Origin: Actinomycetales bacterium
Lineage (GTDB): Bacteria; Actinomycetota; Actinomycetes; Actinomycetales; Microbacteriaceae
NCBI GenBank assembly: GCA_015655415.1
Contig: JAATFB010000088.1
Location: forward strand, 62,001-126,000
DNA length: 64,000 nt
Reading direction: 5' to 3'
This document shows positions 32,075-39,997 of the stretch, piece after piece (the stretch's first letter is position 1; each line of letters starts with the position of its first letter). The notes beneath the pieces were generated by a model. That model searched no databases and had not been told where the DNA came from. It saw nothing but the letters and a program-made list of their open reading frames with translations. The translations under genes were made by a program, and so were the position numbers.

Positions 32075-32764
32075 ATGCCTGCACCGATCCGCACACTTAC
32101 CGACACGATCGCGTGGGAGCAAGCCCGCCTCGGCCAATCCCGTCTCACCCAGAACGACTGGGCGGCGGGCGCGTCGATCGATGACTGTGCCCTGTTCCAA
32201 TCCACCGCCGTGTTCGGGCAGAAGGCCGCATGGAACGTGGACGTGTTCCGGGCCATCGACGGCGGCACCTACCACCCCGGAAAGGCCGGCCTGCAGCGCG
32301 GCGATGTCGTGCTGTTCGACTGGACCGGCAATGGCATCGCCGATCACACCGAGATGGCGCTGAGCGCCCCGGACGCCGCCGGCAACTTCCAGACCATCGG
32401 TGCCAACGGGTCCGACACGATCGCCGTCGCCTACCGGTGGCGCAACGGATACGTCCTCGGCTACTTCCGCCCCAGCTACCTCCCGGCCGCGACCACGGCC
32501 GCGACCACCACACCCGCACCGATAAGGAGACGAAAGAAAATGATCGATATCGTCGGCATCCCCACCGGCCACGCCAAGGACCAAGACTTTTACGTCCTCA
32601 ACATTGACGACCACACCGGCTGGCACATCGCTTCCGTGCAGCAGCTTGTCTGGCTCCGCGCACTCGCGACTCAAGCGGGCACCCTCGCCGGGTACCACGA
32701 AAACCAGTCACCCGAAGTGCTGACCGGATTCCTCGACGCGCACTCCGGCACCGCCCTCCGGTGA
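32075..32764 (+). CDS. Endolysin (CHAP/NlpC-type peptidase) with C-terminal domain
   Basis: This is a 229-residue lysin. The N-terminal cysteine-peptidase region has the probable nucleophile Cys in SIDDCALFQS and the His in GIADHTEMALS, with LQRGDVVLFDW between them, a typical CHAP/amidase layout. A Thr/Ala/Pro-rich linker (PAATTAATTTPAPI) and a C-terminal domain of about 75 residues, probably wall-binding, follow. Near-perfect AAGGAGG upstream. No signal peptide, so release depends on the holin genes that follow. Confidence 0.75.
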   Translation: MPAPIRTLTDTIAWEQARLGQSRLTQNDWAAGASIDDCALFQSTAVFGQKAAWNVDVFRAIDGGTYHPGKAGLQRGDVVLFDWTGNGIADHTEMALSAPDAAGNFQTIGANGSDTIAVAYRWRNGYVLGYFRPSYLPAATTAATTTPAPIRRRKKMIDIVGIPTGHAKDQDFYVLNIDDHTGWHIASVQQLVWLRALATQAGTLAGYHENQSPEVLTGFLDAHSGTALR

Positions 32765-33027
32765 CCGAGGGCGAGGTCGTCGCGCTCATCAGCGGCGCTT
32801 TCGCCACCGTCGCCGCGGTCATCGCGGCATGGCAAGCCGTCCTAGCACGACGCGAGAACCGCGTGGGGGCGATCGAGGCACGCCTGTTCGGCCTCGAGCG
32901 GGAGAACCGTCTCATGTGGTTGTGGTGCCGTCAGCTCGTGGATCACATCTACCGAGGCAACCCGCCACCGCCGCCCCCAGCACCCACAGGACTATTCGAC
33001 ACCGACGAGAAAGAAGGCAACAGATGA
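32761..33027 (+). CDS. Small membrane/coiled-coil lysis-module protein
   Basis: This 88-residue protein starts at a GTG overlapping the endolysin stop. One N-terminal membrane helix (VVALISGAFATVAAVIAAWQ) is followed by a charged helix (RRENRVGAIEARLFGLEREN) and a proline-rich tail. This shape fits a holin-like or accessory lysis protein; a spanin is unlikely in a Gram-positive host. Confidence 0.6.
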   Translation: MTEGEVVALISGAFATVAAVIAAWQAVLARRENRVGAIEARLFGLERENRLMWLWCRQLVDHIYRGNPPPPPPAPTGLFDTDEKEGNR

Positions 33028-33317
33028 CCGTCCCCGAGCCGGCCGACGCCGGACCGACCTACTACACGCCCACCGCGCCCGCAGCGGCCGCTGGTACGGA
33101 CTCCGGTGTGGGCCTCTCACCGAAAGGCCGACGCATCGTCTACTGGACGGCCACCCCGATCGGTGCGGTGTCCTCCGCGCTGGCCGGCACCGGCTCCGCA
33201 GCGACCCTCGCCCACATCGAGATCGTGCCCCCGCTCGTGCTCCTGCTCTCCGGGCTCGTGAGCGTGCTCTGCACATCCCTACTCGGCGCACTCGCACTCA
33301 GCAACACGCCCCGCTGA
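33024..33317 (+). CDS. Putative holin
   Basis: This 97-residue protein has a polar N-terminus and two membrane segments (VYWTATPIGAVSSALAGTGS and VPPLVLLLSGLVSVLCTSLL plus GALAL), the usual topology of small actinophage holins. It overlaps the previous stop by ATGA and is the last rightward gene. Its stop is one base from the stop of the convergent HTH gene. Confidence 0.65.
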   Translation: MTVPEPADAGPTYYTPTAPAAAAGTDSGVGLSPKGRRIVYWTATPIGAVSSALAGTGSAATLAHIEIVPPLVLLLSGLVSVLCTSLLGALALSNTPR

Positions 33318-33318
33318 G

Positions 33319-33561
33319 CTATCGGCGTGACCAACGGGCGTGAGCGGCTTGCTTGCTCACGCCCGTTGCGCGTGCGATGTCCGCCCACGATCGGCCGATC
33401 GCCCGTTGCCCCTCCACGGCGCGGGCGATCGCTTCGTGCAGCTCGTCCTCCAGGCCGATCAGCTCGGCCAGCTCGATCTCGTCAGCGTCCGCCACACGTC
33501 GCCCAGCGGCCCGGAGCATCCGCCGCAGCATCGCGAGGTATTCGCCCGTCTCGACGCTCAC
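33319..33561 (-). CDS. Small helix-turn-helix protein coupled to the integrase
   Basis: This 80-residue protein has a C-terminal HTH (RSWADIARATGVSKQAAHAR) of the kind widespread in actinobacterial small DNA-binding proteins. Its ATG overlaps the integrase stop (33558-33561), so it is co-translated with int. It could modulate integrase or int-operon expression; unlike the HTH at 20480 it lacks the Xis wing. The end of the gene encodes a 14-bp perfect inverted repeat. Confidence 0.65.
   Translation of the reverse strand: MSVETGEYLAMLRRMLRAAGRRVADADEIELAELIGLEDELHEAIARAVEGQRAIGRSWADIARATGVSKQAAHARWSRR
33332..33368. terminator. 14-bp perfect hairpin between convergent prophage operons
   Basis: CAACGGGCGTGAGC (33332-33345) and its exact complement (33355-33368) flank a 9-nt loop, 15 bp after the holin stop and inside the last codons of the HTH gene. 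No T-tract on either strand. Position suggests a bidirectional terminator or a block on read-through into the antisense int operon. Confidence 0.5.
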
Positions 33562-34439
33562 CCTGCACCACCCGCCGACCGCAATTCGACCGTCAAGGCA
33601 GGCTTGACGGCTTCACCGCCCGCGGCCGCGAGCACGATCCGGCGTGCTTTCGCCGCGCTCGCTCTGGGCACGTACCGTCGTGTCGTCGCCGGTGAGGCAT
33701 GTCCGAGAAGCTCCTGCACCACGAACAGGTCGGCGTCGATCGCGTAGGTGCGGGCAGCAAACCGGTGCCGCAGCGTGTGGATCGTCCACTTGCCCTCCAG
33801 CGCCTTGCTGGCTTGCTTCCCCACCCACTCGGGCGACACATGCCCGTCACGCTCACCGGGGAACGCCGCGCCGGTCTCGAGCGTGCGCAGCTCGGCGGCG
33901 ATGCCCGGTGTGAGCGGCACCACACGCTCCTTGTTGCCCTTGCCATGCACGAGCAGCGACCAGCCCACGAGGTCCTCGATCAGGTCGTCGGAGTGCACCT
34001 GCGCGATCTCGGCCCGCCGTAGCCCCAGCTCGGCGGCGAGCCTCAGATACAAGCGCACGCGCGGCTTCGAGCGCATTAGCGCTTCCAGGTAGACGCGATC
34101 CGGCGCCGGCCGAGCTATGCCAGGCTTCGACTTCACACGCGGCAGCGCAGCGGCCGCGTCCACGTCCGTGAGCCCCATCGCGATCGCCCACCGGTAGAAA
34201 GACCGGAACGTCGTCCGCCGCCCCCGCCGCGTCTCCTGCGCCCACTTCTGCCTGCCCGTCCAGAGCACAAGCTGAGCCGGCGTGATCTCGAACGGCCCCG
34301 CACCGATCCCACGCGCCAGGTTCGCTAGATGCTGCCTCCTGCACCGGATCGTCGTCTCCGGTGCTCCGCCAGCCCGCTGATCGATCAGATACGCCTCGAT
34401 GACCTCATTCCACTGTGCTGTGAGAATCTTCATAATCAT
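33558..34439 (-). CDS. Tyrosine-family site-specific integrase
   Basis: This 293-residue recombinase has an N-terminal SAM-like core-binding domain (ETTIRCRRQHLANLARGIG) and a catalytic domain with Arg in LGLRRAEIAQVH (about 142), HTLRHRF (His221, Arg224), His247 in LLGHASPAT and the nucleophile Tyr256 in RRYVPRA. It catalyses attP x attB recombination in tRNA-Arg. Translation is linked to the small gene upstream (35-bp overlap) and to the HTH gene downstream. In the prophage no promoter is visible before this operon. Confidence 0.92.
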   Translation of the reverse strand: MIMKILTAQWNEVIEAYLIDQRAGGAPETTIRCRRQHLANLARGIGAGPFEITPAQLVLWTGRQKWAQETRRGRRTTFRSFYRWAIAMGLTDVDAAAALPRVKSKPGIARPAPDRVYLEALMRSKPRVRLYLRLAAELGLRRAEIAQVHSDDLIEDLVGWSLLVHGKGNKERVVPLTPGIAAELRTLETGAAFPGERDGHVSPEWVGKQASKALEGKWTIHTLRHRFAARTYAIDADLFVVQELLGHASPATTRRYVPRASAAKARRIVLAAAGGEAVKPALTVELRSAGGAG

Positions 34440-34647
34440 CAGACGATCGCACGGCGTGACTCTCGGGCTCCGGCGCTACGAACACGCTCGGAATGGAGGT
34501 GATGTTCCGGTACACGCGCGACGGCACGATCACCGTCCCCTCGGGCGGCGGCGGCACCACAGCCGTCAGCCTGTCCTCGAATGGCTCGCAGACGCACGGA
34601 CCCTCGGCCTCACCCCAGGCAACGCCGCACGTGCATGTGCCCTTCAC
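34405..34647 (-). CDS. Small Cys-rich protein between repressor and integrase (circular-phage order)
   Basis: This 80-residue protein from a GTG start begins MKGTCTCGVAWGEAEGPCVC: two CxC pairs that could bind zinc, then a proline-rich loop and an acidic tail. In the circular phage its GTG would overlap the stop of the extended repressor by four bases (GTGA, 34644-34647), and its end overlaps int. In the prophage it is cut off from that upstream gene. Function unknown; a recombination or regulatory accessory role is suggested only by position. Confidence 0.55.
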   Translation of the reverse strand: MKGTCTCGVAWGEAEGPCVCEPFEDRLTAVVPPPPEGTVIVPSRVYRNITSIPSVFVAPEPESHAVRSSDDYEDSHSTVE

Positions 34648-34713
34648 GAGCGCACCGCCGCGAGCATCGCCGCGAGGATCATCACGCCGGCAGCGGCGGC
34701 ACCGTCCCCCAAC

Positions 34714-34748
34714 CAGAAGGTTGGGGGTTCGAATCCCTCATGGCGCAC
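34714..34748 (+). repeat. attR: 35-bp attachment core
   Basis: Exact copy of 18194-18228, containing only the 3' part of tRNA-Arg (from the anticodon stem 3' side to the acceptor end). The tRNA 5' half is absent, so this is a site, not a gene. Marks the right end of the prophage. Confidence 0.93.
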
Positions 34749-35059
34749 CGAACGCATGAGCAGCGAGCCTGCGGTCCGAATCGTCATCGGCAGAGGCGGG
34801 GTCCCGAAGGCTTCCGCGACGCCCGCGTCGACCGTGAGGTCGGGCAGCGGCCGGAGCGAACCGCGTTCTCGAGGCGGCGGGAGCGGTCGTCTTCCGCGTA
34901 GGCCTGGAGTGGCCCTGTCCGCGAGCATCCTCGGCGATCCAGACCGTTCCGCACGTCTCGATCTCACGACGGATGTCCGACGTCCGCTCGCCGCTCGGCG
35001 GATAGCATCGACCTCACCGGCACATCCGTGCACGACGACGCGGGGAGGGGGAGCATGCG
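34749..35059. other. 311-bp gap right of attR, no gene seen
   Basis: This is the original host sequence downstream of tRNA-Arg. There is no supportable coding frame and no hairpin terminator near the former tRNA end. A TAGCAT (35003-35008) could be the -10 of the GntR gene, but no matching -35 is evident. Confidence 0.4.
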
Positions 35060-35707
35060 ATGGCGCTTGTAGCGGCGGACTCTCCCTCCGGCCTCGCAGA
35101 CCAGCACTACCGGCGGCTCCGCGACGAACTGCTCGCCGGCCGCTTCCCGCCTGGCAGCGTGCTGCTGGAGACGGCGCTCGCCGAGCGCTACGGGGTCTCG
35201 CGGACGCCGATGCGGGAGGCGCTGGGGCGACTCGCGCAGGATGGCTACATCGAACGCTCCGGGCGCGGCTTCACGGTGCGGGTGCGCACGCCCGAGGAGA
35301 TCATGAACCTCTACGACACCCGCATCGTGCTGGAATCCGATCTCGCCCGCCGCGCCGCCGAGCGCCGCACCGACTTCGACCTGCGCAAGCTCGAACACGT
35401 CCTGGACGAGCGACGGGAGTGCAGCGATCGCACGCAGTTCGCCGCGCTCAACGACCGGTGGCACCGCACGCTGCGCGCCGTCGCTCGCAACGACGTCGCG
35501 GAGCGCATCCTGACGCAGCTGGACGGCCTCATCATCATCTACCGGCTGCCCAGCTGGGACGTCAGCGTCGAAGACCCGTCGGTGGAGGAGCACGGTGCCG
35601 TGCTGGAGGCGGTCGCCGCCCGGGACGGCGCGCTGGCGCACGAGCGGATGACGGCTCACCTGCAACGGATGCAGCGGCTGCGCCTCGAGGCGCTCGTGCG
35701 CGCATAG
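35060..35707 (+). CDS. GntR family regulator, FadR/FCD subfamily
   Basis: A 215-residue regulator. The N-terminal winged HTH is clear (DQHYRRLRDELLAGRFPPGS then VSRTPMREALGRLAQDGYIE). The C-terminal all-helical FCD domain has the metal/ligand residues Asp and His in LNDRWHRTLRAVA and VEEHGAVLEAV. Strong GGGAGGGGGAG ribosome site. It stands upstream of, and in the same direction as, the organosulfur unit. The palindrome at 35790-35806 before the monooxygenase is its likely target. Effector unknown. Confidence 0.88.
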   Translation: MALVAADSPSGLADQHYRRLRDELLAGRFPPGSVLLETALAERYGVSRTPMREALGRLAQDGYIERSGRGFTVRVRTPEEIMNLYDTRIVLESDLARRAAERRTDFDLRKLEHVLDERRECSDRTQFAALNDRWHRTLRAVARNDVAERILTQLDGLIIIYRLPSWDVSVEDPSVEEHGAVLEAVAARDGALAHERMTAHLQRMQRLRLEALVRA

Positions 35708-35789
35708 CCGCGCCTTCGTCACGGCGGTTGCGGGCATCGGTCGAACGTTGAGGCGTGTTACGACGCCGCTGGCCGCCGTGAACGCGTGT

Positions 35790-35806
35790 GTATACGGTAC
35801 GTATAC
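35790..35806. promoter_or_regulatory. Palindromic operator, probable GntR site
   Basis: Perfect 7-bp arms GTATACG and CGTATAC around GTA, 79 bp before the monooxygenase start and directly downstream of the GntR gene. FCD-type GntR regulators bind GT...AC palindromes of this size. The AT-rich arm may overlap the -10 region. Confidence 0.6.
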
Positions 35807-35884
35807 GCGGTCGGCGGCCCCGAGATCCCGCCACGGTCGGATCCGAGACCGGGCCCGCGGACCCGCGACCACGAGGAGACCCAC

Positions 35885-37252
35885 ATGGCAGACGAGCGCC
35901 GGCAGCTCCATCTCGGATTCACGATCTGGCCGACCGGGTTCCACCCGGCGGCATGGCGCCTCGACGGCGCGCAGACCGACGGCAACTCCAACCCGCGGCT
36001 GCTGCGCGAGGCGGCGCGCACCGCGGAGCGCGGCAAGTTCGACTTCTTCTTCATCGGCGACCGCGTCGTCGGGCTCACCTCCTCGCAGTTCGCCGCGCCC
36101 AACGAGGTGCTGCGTCCCGAGGCCCTCACCCTCGCATCGCATCTGGCGGCCGTGACCGAGAACCTCGGGTTCGTCGCGACGGTCAACACAACCTACGCCG
36201 AGCCGTACAACGTCGCCCGGTCGCTCGCGACGATCGACCACCTCTCGGGCGGCCGCATCGGCCTCAACGTCGTCACCGGCAAGAACGAGGAGGCCGCGCG
36301 CAACTTCAGTCGCGAGCACCATTGGGACAACGACCGCCGCTACGACTGGGCGACCGAGTTCATCGAGGTGCTCCAGGGCCTCTGGGACAGCTGGGAGGAC
36401 GATGCGCGCATCGCCGACCGCGCGAACGGGATCTTCGTGGACGAGAACCGCGTGCACGCCCTGAACTACGCCGGGGAGTTCCTGCAGGTCGCCGGCCCGT
36501 TGAACGTCGAGCGGCCCGTGCAAGGGCAGATCCCGCTCGTGAACGCGGGCGCCTCCGAGCGCTCGCGCGAGCTCGGCGCCCGCTTCTCCGACATCAAGTT
36601 CACCAACTCCTCGACGCTGGGCCTCGAGGGTGCGATCGCGAGCTATGCCGATCTGAAGTCGCGGCTGCCGAAGTACGGGCGTGCGCCGCAAGACCAGGCG
36701 ATCATCCCCGGCACGGCCGTCTACGTGCGCGAGAGCGCTGCGGCGGCTCACGAGCACTATCGCGAGCTGCAGTCGCTGTTGCTCGCGCGCGGGAACGTCA
36801 ACGTCGAGAAGCTCGGCGCCGAGCTCGGGCTCGACCTGACGGGCCTCGACCTGGAGGCGCCGATCGACGATGTCGCCGACGTTCGCCAGGCGTCCGACCA
36901 GGGCCGCATCATCATCGACAAGGCACGCGAGCTCTTCGGCCACGAGCGCGTCACGGTGCGCGAGGTGAACCTGTCGTTCACCCGCGGCAGCTGGTTCCTC
37001 GAGATCGTCGGCGACCCCTCGCACGTCGCCGACACGCTCGAGGAGTGGTTCGAGCGCCGGGCCGCAGACGGTTTCATGATCTTCCCGCCAACCATGCCCG
37101 AGGGCCTTGACGCCTTCGTCGATCTCGTGATCCCGGAGCTGCAGCGCCGTGGCCTGTTCCGCACCGAGTACACCTCGAGCACCCTGCGCGGTCACTTCGG
37201 GCTGAAGCGGCCGGCCAACCGCTACGAGCTCGCCGCCGAGGGCGCCCGATGA
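35885..37252 (+). CDS. FMNH2-dependent monooxygenase, NtaA/SnaA/DszA family
   Basis: This 455-residue bacterial luciferase-fold enzyme begins LHLGFTIWPTGFHPAAWR, with KFDFFFIGDRV, TVNTTYAEPYNVARSLATID, HLSGGRIGLNVVTG and the C-terminal ADGFMIFPPTMPEGLDAFVD, all typical of the nitrilotriacetate/dibenzothiophene-sulfone group. These use reduced flavin from a partner reductase to cleave C-N or C-S bonds. The rhodanese and sulfonate-type transporter downstream favour an organosulfur substrate. GAGGAGA ribosome site. Confidence 0.88.
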   Translation: MADERRQLHLGFTIWPTGFHPAAWRLDGAQTDGNSNPRLLREAARTAERGKFDFFFIGDRVVGLTSSQFAAPNEVLRPEALTLASHLAAVTENLGFVATVNTTYAEPYNVARSLATIDHLSGGRIGLNVVTGKNEEAARNFSREHHWDNDRRYDWATEFIEVLQGLWDSWEDDARIADRANGIFVDENRVHALNYAGEFLQVAGPLNVERPVQGQIPLVNAGASERSRELGARFSDIKFTNSSTLGLEGAIASYADLKSRLPKYGRAPQDQAIIPGTAVYVRESAAAAHEHYRELQSLLLARGNVNVEKLGAELGLDLTGLDLEAPIDDVADVRQASDQGRIIIDKARELFGHERVTVREVNLSFTRGSWFLEIVGDPSHVADTLEEWFERRAADGFMIFPPTMPEGLDAFVDLVIPELQRRGLFRTEYTSSTLRGHFGLKRPANRYELAAEGAR

Positions 37253-38088
37253 GCGCCCTGCCGGCCTTCATCGCCGTCCCCGAGCTCGTCGCGCTGCAGC
37301 GAGAAGGCGCAGACCTGGTCGTGCTGGATGTCCGCTTCGATCCCCATCATCCGGCCGACGGCCGCGCTGGGTGGGCCACCGGGCACATCCCCGGCGCGAT
37401 CTACGTCGACCTCCCCACCGAGCTTCAGGCCAAGCCCGTGATGGGCAAGGGCCGGCGCCCGCTGCCTGAGATCGAGGCGCTCCAGGCGACGGTGCGCGGA
37501 TGGGGCATCGACGCGGGCACCCGCGTCGTGCTCTATGACGACCGGTTCAGCGTCTCCGCGGGCCGCGGCTGGTGGGTGCTGCGCTGGGCCGGACTCGGCA
37601 ACGTGCAGCTGCTGGACGGCGGCATCACCGCCTGGACGGCGGCCGGCCAGCCGCTGAGCACGGATGCCGGCGCCGCTCGCACCCCGACCGACATCGTCCT
37701 CACCGCCGGACACCTTCCGGTGCTCGAACTCGACGACGCCGCGGCGCTGGCCGACGCGGGTCGTCTCGTGGACGCCCGGGACTTTCGCGAGTACGAGTCC
37801 GGCCACATCCCTTCCGCGTTCAGCACTCCGGTGCGTGAGCTGTTGGACGAGAGCGGCCGTGTGCCGACGCCCGCCGAGCTGCGTGCTGCCTTCGCTGCAC
37901 GGGGTCTGGGTGATGCGACGACGGTGGGCGCGTACTGCGGCGGGGGCGTCGCCGCCGCCTTCACGGTCGCCCTGCTCGAGCACGCCGGCGTCGACGCCGC
38001 CCTCTATCCCGGCTCGTGGTCGCAGTGGAGCACTCTGCCCGATCGCCCGCGTGCCACCGGCCCGAACCCCGCCGGGGTCGTCGCCTGA
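37249..38088 (+). CDS. Sulfurtransferase (two-domain rhodanese)
   Basis: A 279-residue tandem rhodanese. The N-terminal domain (LVVLDVRFDPHHPADG, GHIPGAIYVDLPTEL) is inactive-type. The C-terminal domain has DARDFREYESGHIPSAF and the active-site loop with Cys in VGAYCGGGVAAAF. It moves sulfane sulfur, for example thiosulfate or mercaptopyruvate to an acceptor. The start overlaps the monooxygenase stop by ATGA, so the two are co-translated and may handle sulfur released by the monooxygenase. Confidence 0.9.
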   Translation: MSALPAFIAVPELVALQREGADLVVLDVRFDPHHPADGRAGWATGHIPGAIYVDLPTELQAKPVMGKGRRPLPEIEALQATVRGWGIDAGTRVVLYDDRFSVSAGRGWWVLRWAGLGNVQLLDGGITAWTAAGQPLSTDAGAARTPTDIVLTAGHLPVLELDDAAALADAGRLVDARDFREYESGHIPSAFSTPVRELLDESGRVPTPAELRAAFAARGLGDATTVGAYCGGGVAAAFTVALLEHAGVDAALYPGSWSQWSTLPDRPRATGPNPAGVVA

Positions 38089-38170
38089 GGCCTCCGCGTC
38101 GTCCGGCCGCTCTCGAACCGTCATCTCCGAGCCCCCGCGCTGTCACTCCTGAAAGGACACGACAACCCCC

Positions 38171-39217
38171 ATGTCTCCTCGCACTCGTGCGCTCGCCGCG
38201 GTCGCCCTCGGCGCCGCCGCCGCACTGACGCTGGCCGGCTGCGCCGGCTCCGGTTCATCAGGCTCCGGCGGTGCCGAGGCGGCCTCGAAGGCCGAGCCCA
38301 CCGTCACCGTCGGCGTCTTCGCCGGCAACCTCATCCCCGTCGAGGTCGCGCTCGCCAAGGGCTACTTCGACCAGGTCGGCGTGAAGGTCGAGCTCAAGAC
38401 CCTCAACGCCGGGCCCGCGATCGCCGCGGCCGCCGAGTCCGGCTCCGTCGACATCGGTTATGGCGACACGCTCGCCTGGGCGGCGGCCGTCGGCAACGGC
38501 TTCACCGATCTCGATCTCGTCCAAGGAGGCTCGCAGGCCTCTCCCGACCTGGGCTCGGACGAGCACATCCTCGTCTCCGCGAAGTCGGGGATCACCTCGC
38601 CGAAGGACCTGACCGGCAAGAAGGTCGGCATCATCCCCTACCCCGAGTTCAACGTCGCCACCAAGCTGTGGATCAAGGCCGCCGGCGGTGACCCCTCGAC
38701 CGTGAAGTTCGTGACCATCCAGGACGGCACACAGGCCGCGTTGCTCGCCAGCGGCGACGTCGACGCCGTCGAGGGGCGCAACCTCGTGGAGGATCAGACC
38801 CTCACGAAGGAGAACGGGGCGCTCGACCTGGGCTACGTCTTCGGGCCGATCCCCGACAAGGCGATCAACACCGCCTACTTCGCGAAGAAGAGCTGGCTGA
38901 CGGCCAACAAGGGCACGGCCGAGAAGGTCGTCGACGCCATCCGCAAGGGCGCCCGGTATGTCAATACCGCCCCCAGCTCGGACCTCGCGACCATCGCCGA
39001 GAAGTACGCCGGCATGGACTTCACCTCCCTCGAGAAGAAGTACCCGGGCATCACCGACAAGACTGATTGGGGCCGTCAGGACCCGCCGGTGTTCGACAAG
39101 GCCGCGATCGCGGCGACCAACGAGTGGGTGAAGGACGCCGTCGAGCAAGGCCAGATCAAGAAGGCCTTCGACATCGCCCCCTACGTCTGGCCGACCGCCA
39201 GTGCGTCCGACAAGTAG
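38171..39217 (+). CDS. ABC transporter substrate-binding lipoprotein, NMT1/sulfonate type
   Basis: This 348-residue protein has a lipoprotein signal ending in the lipobox LAGC (Cys about residue 24) and a Ser/Gly linker. The NMT1/SsuA-like fold follows: TVTVGVFAGNLIPVEVALAKG, YFDQVGVKVELKT and VDIGYGDTLAWA. It should capture an alkanesulfonate, taurine-like or related anion outside the membrane for the ATPase and permease encoded next. Confidence 0.88.
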   Translation: MSPRTRALAAVALGAAAALTLAGCAGSGSSGSGGAEAASKAEPTVTVGVFAGNLIPVEVALAKGYFDQVGVKVELKTLNAGPAIAAAAESGSVDIGYGDTLAWAAAVGNGFTDLDLVQGGSQASPDLGSDEHILVSAKSGITSPKDLTGKKVGIIPYPEFNVATKLWIKAAGGDPSTVKFVTIQDGTQAALLASGDVDAVEGRNLVEDQTLTKENGALDLGYVFGPIPDKAINTAYFAKKSWLTANKGTAEKVVDAIRKGARYVNTAPSSDLATIAEKYAGMDFTSLEKKYPGITDKTDWGRQDPPVFDKAAIAATNEWVKDAVEQGQIKKAFDIAPYVWPTASASDK

Positions 39218-39235
39218 TGGACGGGCGATGAGACC

Positions 39236-39997
39236 ATGACGCAGAGCAGCACGCCGCCCCGCGCTGCGACAGAGGTGCGCGAGGCATCCGGCCTGGGGGC
39301 GATCGGCCTCTCTGTGCGCTTCGGCGCCGGCCGGGGTGCTGAGGGGCACTGGGCCCTGCGGGATGTCTCGATCGACGTCCGTCCCGGCTCCTTCACGGTC
39401 ATCGTCGGGCGATCCGGCTCCGGCAAGTCGACGCTGCTGCGGACCCTCGCCGGCCTGCAGCAGCCGACGGCCGGCCGAGTGCTCTACGGAGCCCTGCCCG
39501 TCGCCGTGGGCAAGCGTGAGCTGCGCTACGTCTTCCAGGACTACGGGCAGTCGCTCTTCCCCTGGCTGAGCGTGATCGGAAACGTGCGCTTCGGCGCGAC
39601 CCAGGGCGGTGTGCCCCCCTCGGAGCGCGGCGCCGTCGCCACGGAGGCGCTGACGCAGGTCGGTCTGGCGCACGTCGCTGCCAAGCGCACTTGGCAGCTC
39701 TCCGGTGGGATGCAGCAGCGCGTCGCGATCGCCCGCGCGCTCGCCTCCCGGCCACGCGTCATCCTGCTGGACGAGCCCTTCGGCGCTGTGGATGCCCTGA
39801 GCAGGGCCTGGCTCCAGGACGTGCTGCTCAAGGTCTGGGAGCAGACCGGGCTCACCGTCGTCTTCGTCACCCACGACATCGATGAGGCGATCTACCTCGG
39901 CGACCGGGTCGTCGTCATGGATCCGGCCGGTCACGGCCTCGCCGCGGATGTCGACATCGCACTCGACCGCCCGCGCGACCAGCTCGCGACCCGATAG
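39236..39997 (+). CDS. ABC transporter ATP-binding protein (SsuB/TauB type), amber-truncated C-terminus
   Basis: A 253-residue ATPase with Walker A GRSGSGKST, Q-loop FQDYGQSLFPWLS, signature LSGGMQQRVAIARAL, Walker B VILLDEPFGAVD and the switch His in FVTHDIDEAI. The frame meets TAG at 39995-39997 after DQLATR. Reading on in the same frame gives 20 further residues of typical family tail and a TGA that overlaps the permease start. A single base change (for example TCG to TAG) therefore seems to have shortened the protein. The core ATPase is complete and probably works. Confidence 0.87.
   Translation: MTQSSTPPRAATEVREASGLGAIGLSVRFGAGRGAEGHWALRDVSIDVRPGSFTVIVGRSGSGKSTLLRTLAGLQQPTAGRVLYGALPVAVGKRELRYVFQDYGQSLFPWLSVIGNVRFGATQGGVPPSERGAVATEALTQVGLAHVAAKRTWQLSGGMQQRVAIARALASRPRVILLDEPFGAVDALSRAWLQDVLLKVWEQTGLTVVFVTHDIDEAIYLGDRVVVMDPAGHGLAADVDIALDRPRDQLATR

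Larger units (their letters stand above)
18194..34748. mobile_element. Small (about 16.5 kb) siphovirus-type prophage integrated in tRNA-Arg
   Basis: The element is bounded by the perfect 35-bp repeat and contains, in order, a repressor, small early genes, HNH nuclease, two terminase subunits, portal, protease-capsid fusion, head-tail joining and tail genes, frameshifted tail chaperone, tape measure, tail-tip proteins, endolysin, membrane/holin proteins and a tyrosine integrase. Every function needed for a temperate tailed phage is represented, and no structural gene looks broken. The size is near the lower limit for tailed phages. From memory, a few very small actinobacterial siphoviruses with 14-18 kb genomes are comparable. 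It may be an intact prophage; no DNA replication genes are recognised. Confidence 0.92.

Noticed and set aside
34714-34748. Possible second tRNA-Arg
   Set aside because: Only the 3' 35 bp of the tRNA is present, without acceptor 5' strand, D-arm or anticodon; it is attR.
34399-35751. A 450-codon plus-strand frame crossing attR
   Set aside because: It crosses the phage-host junction and is out of frame with the GntR gene; composition is Arg/Ala-rich with no domain.
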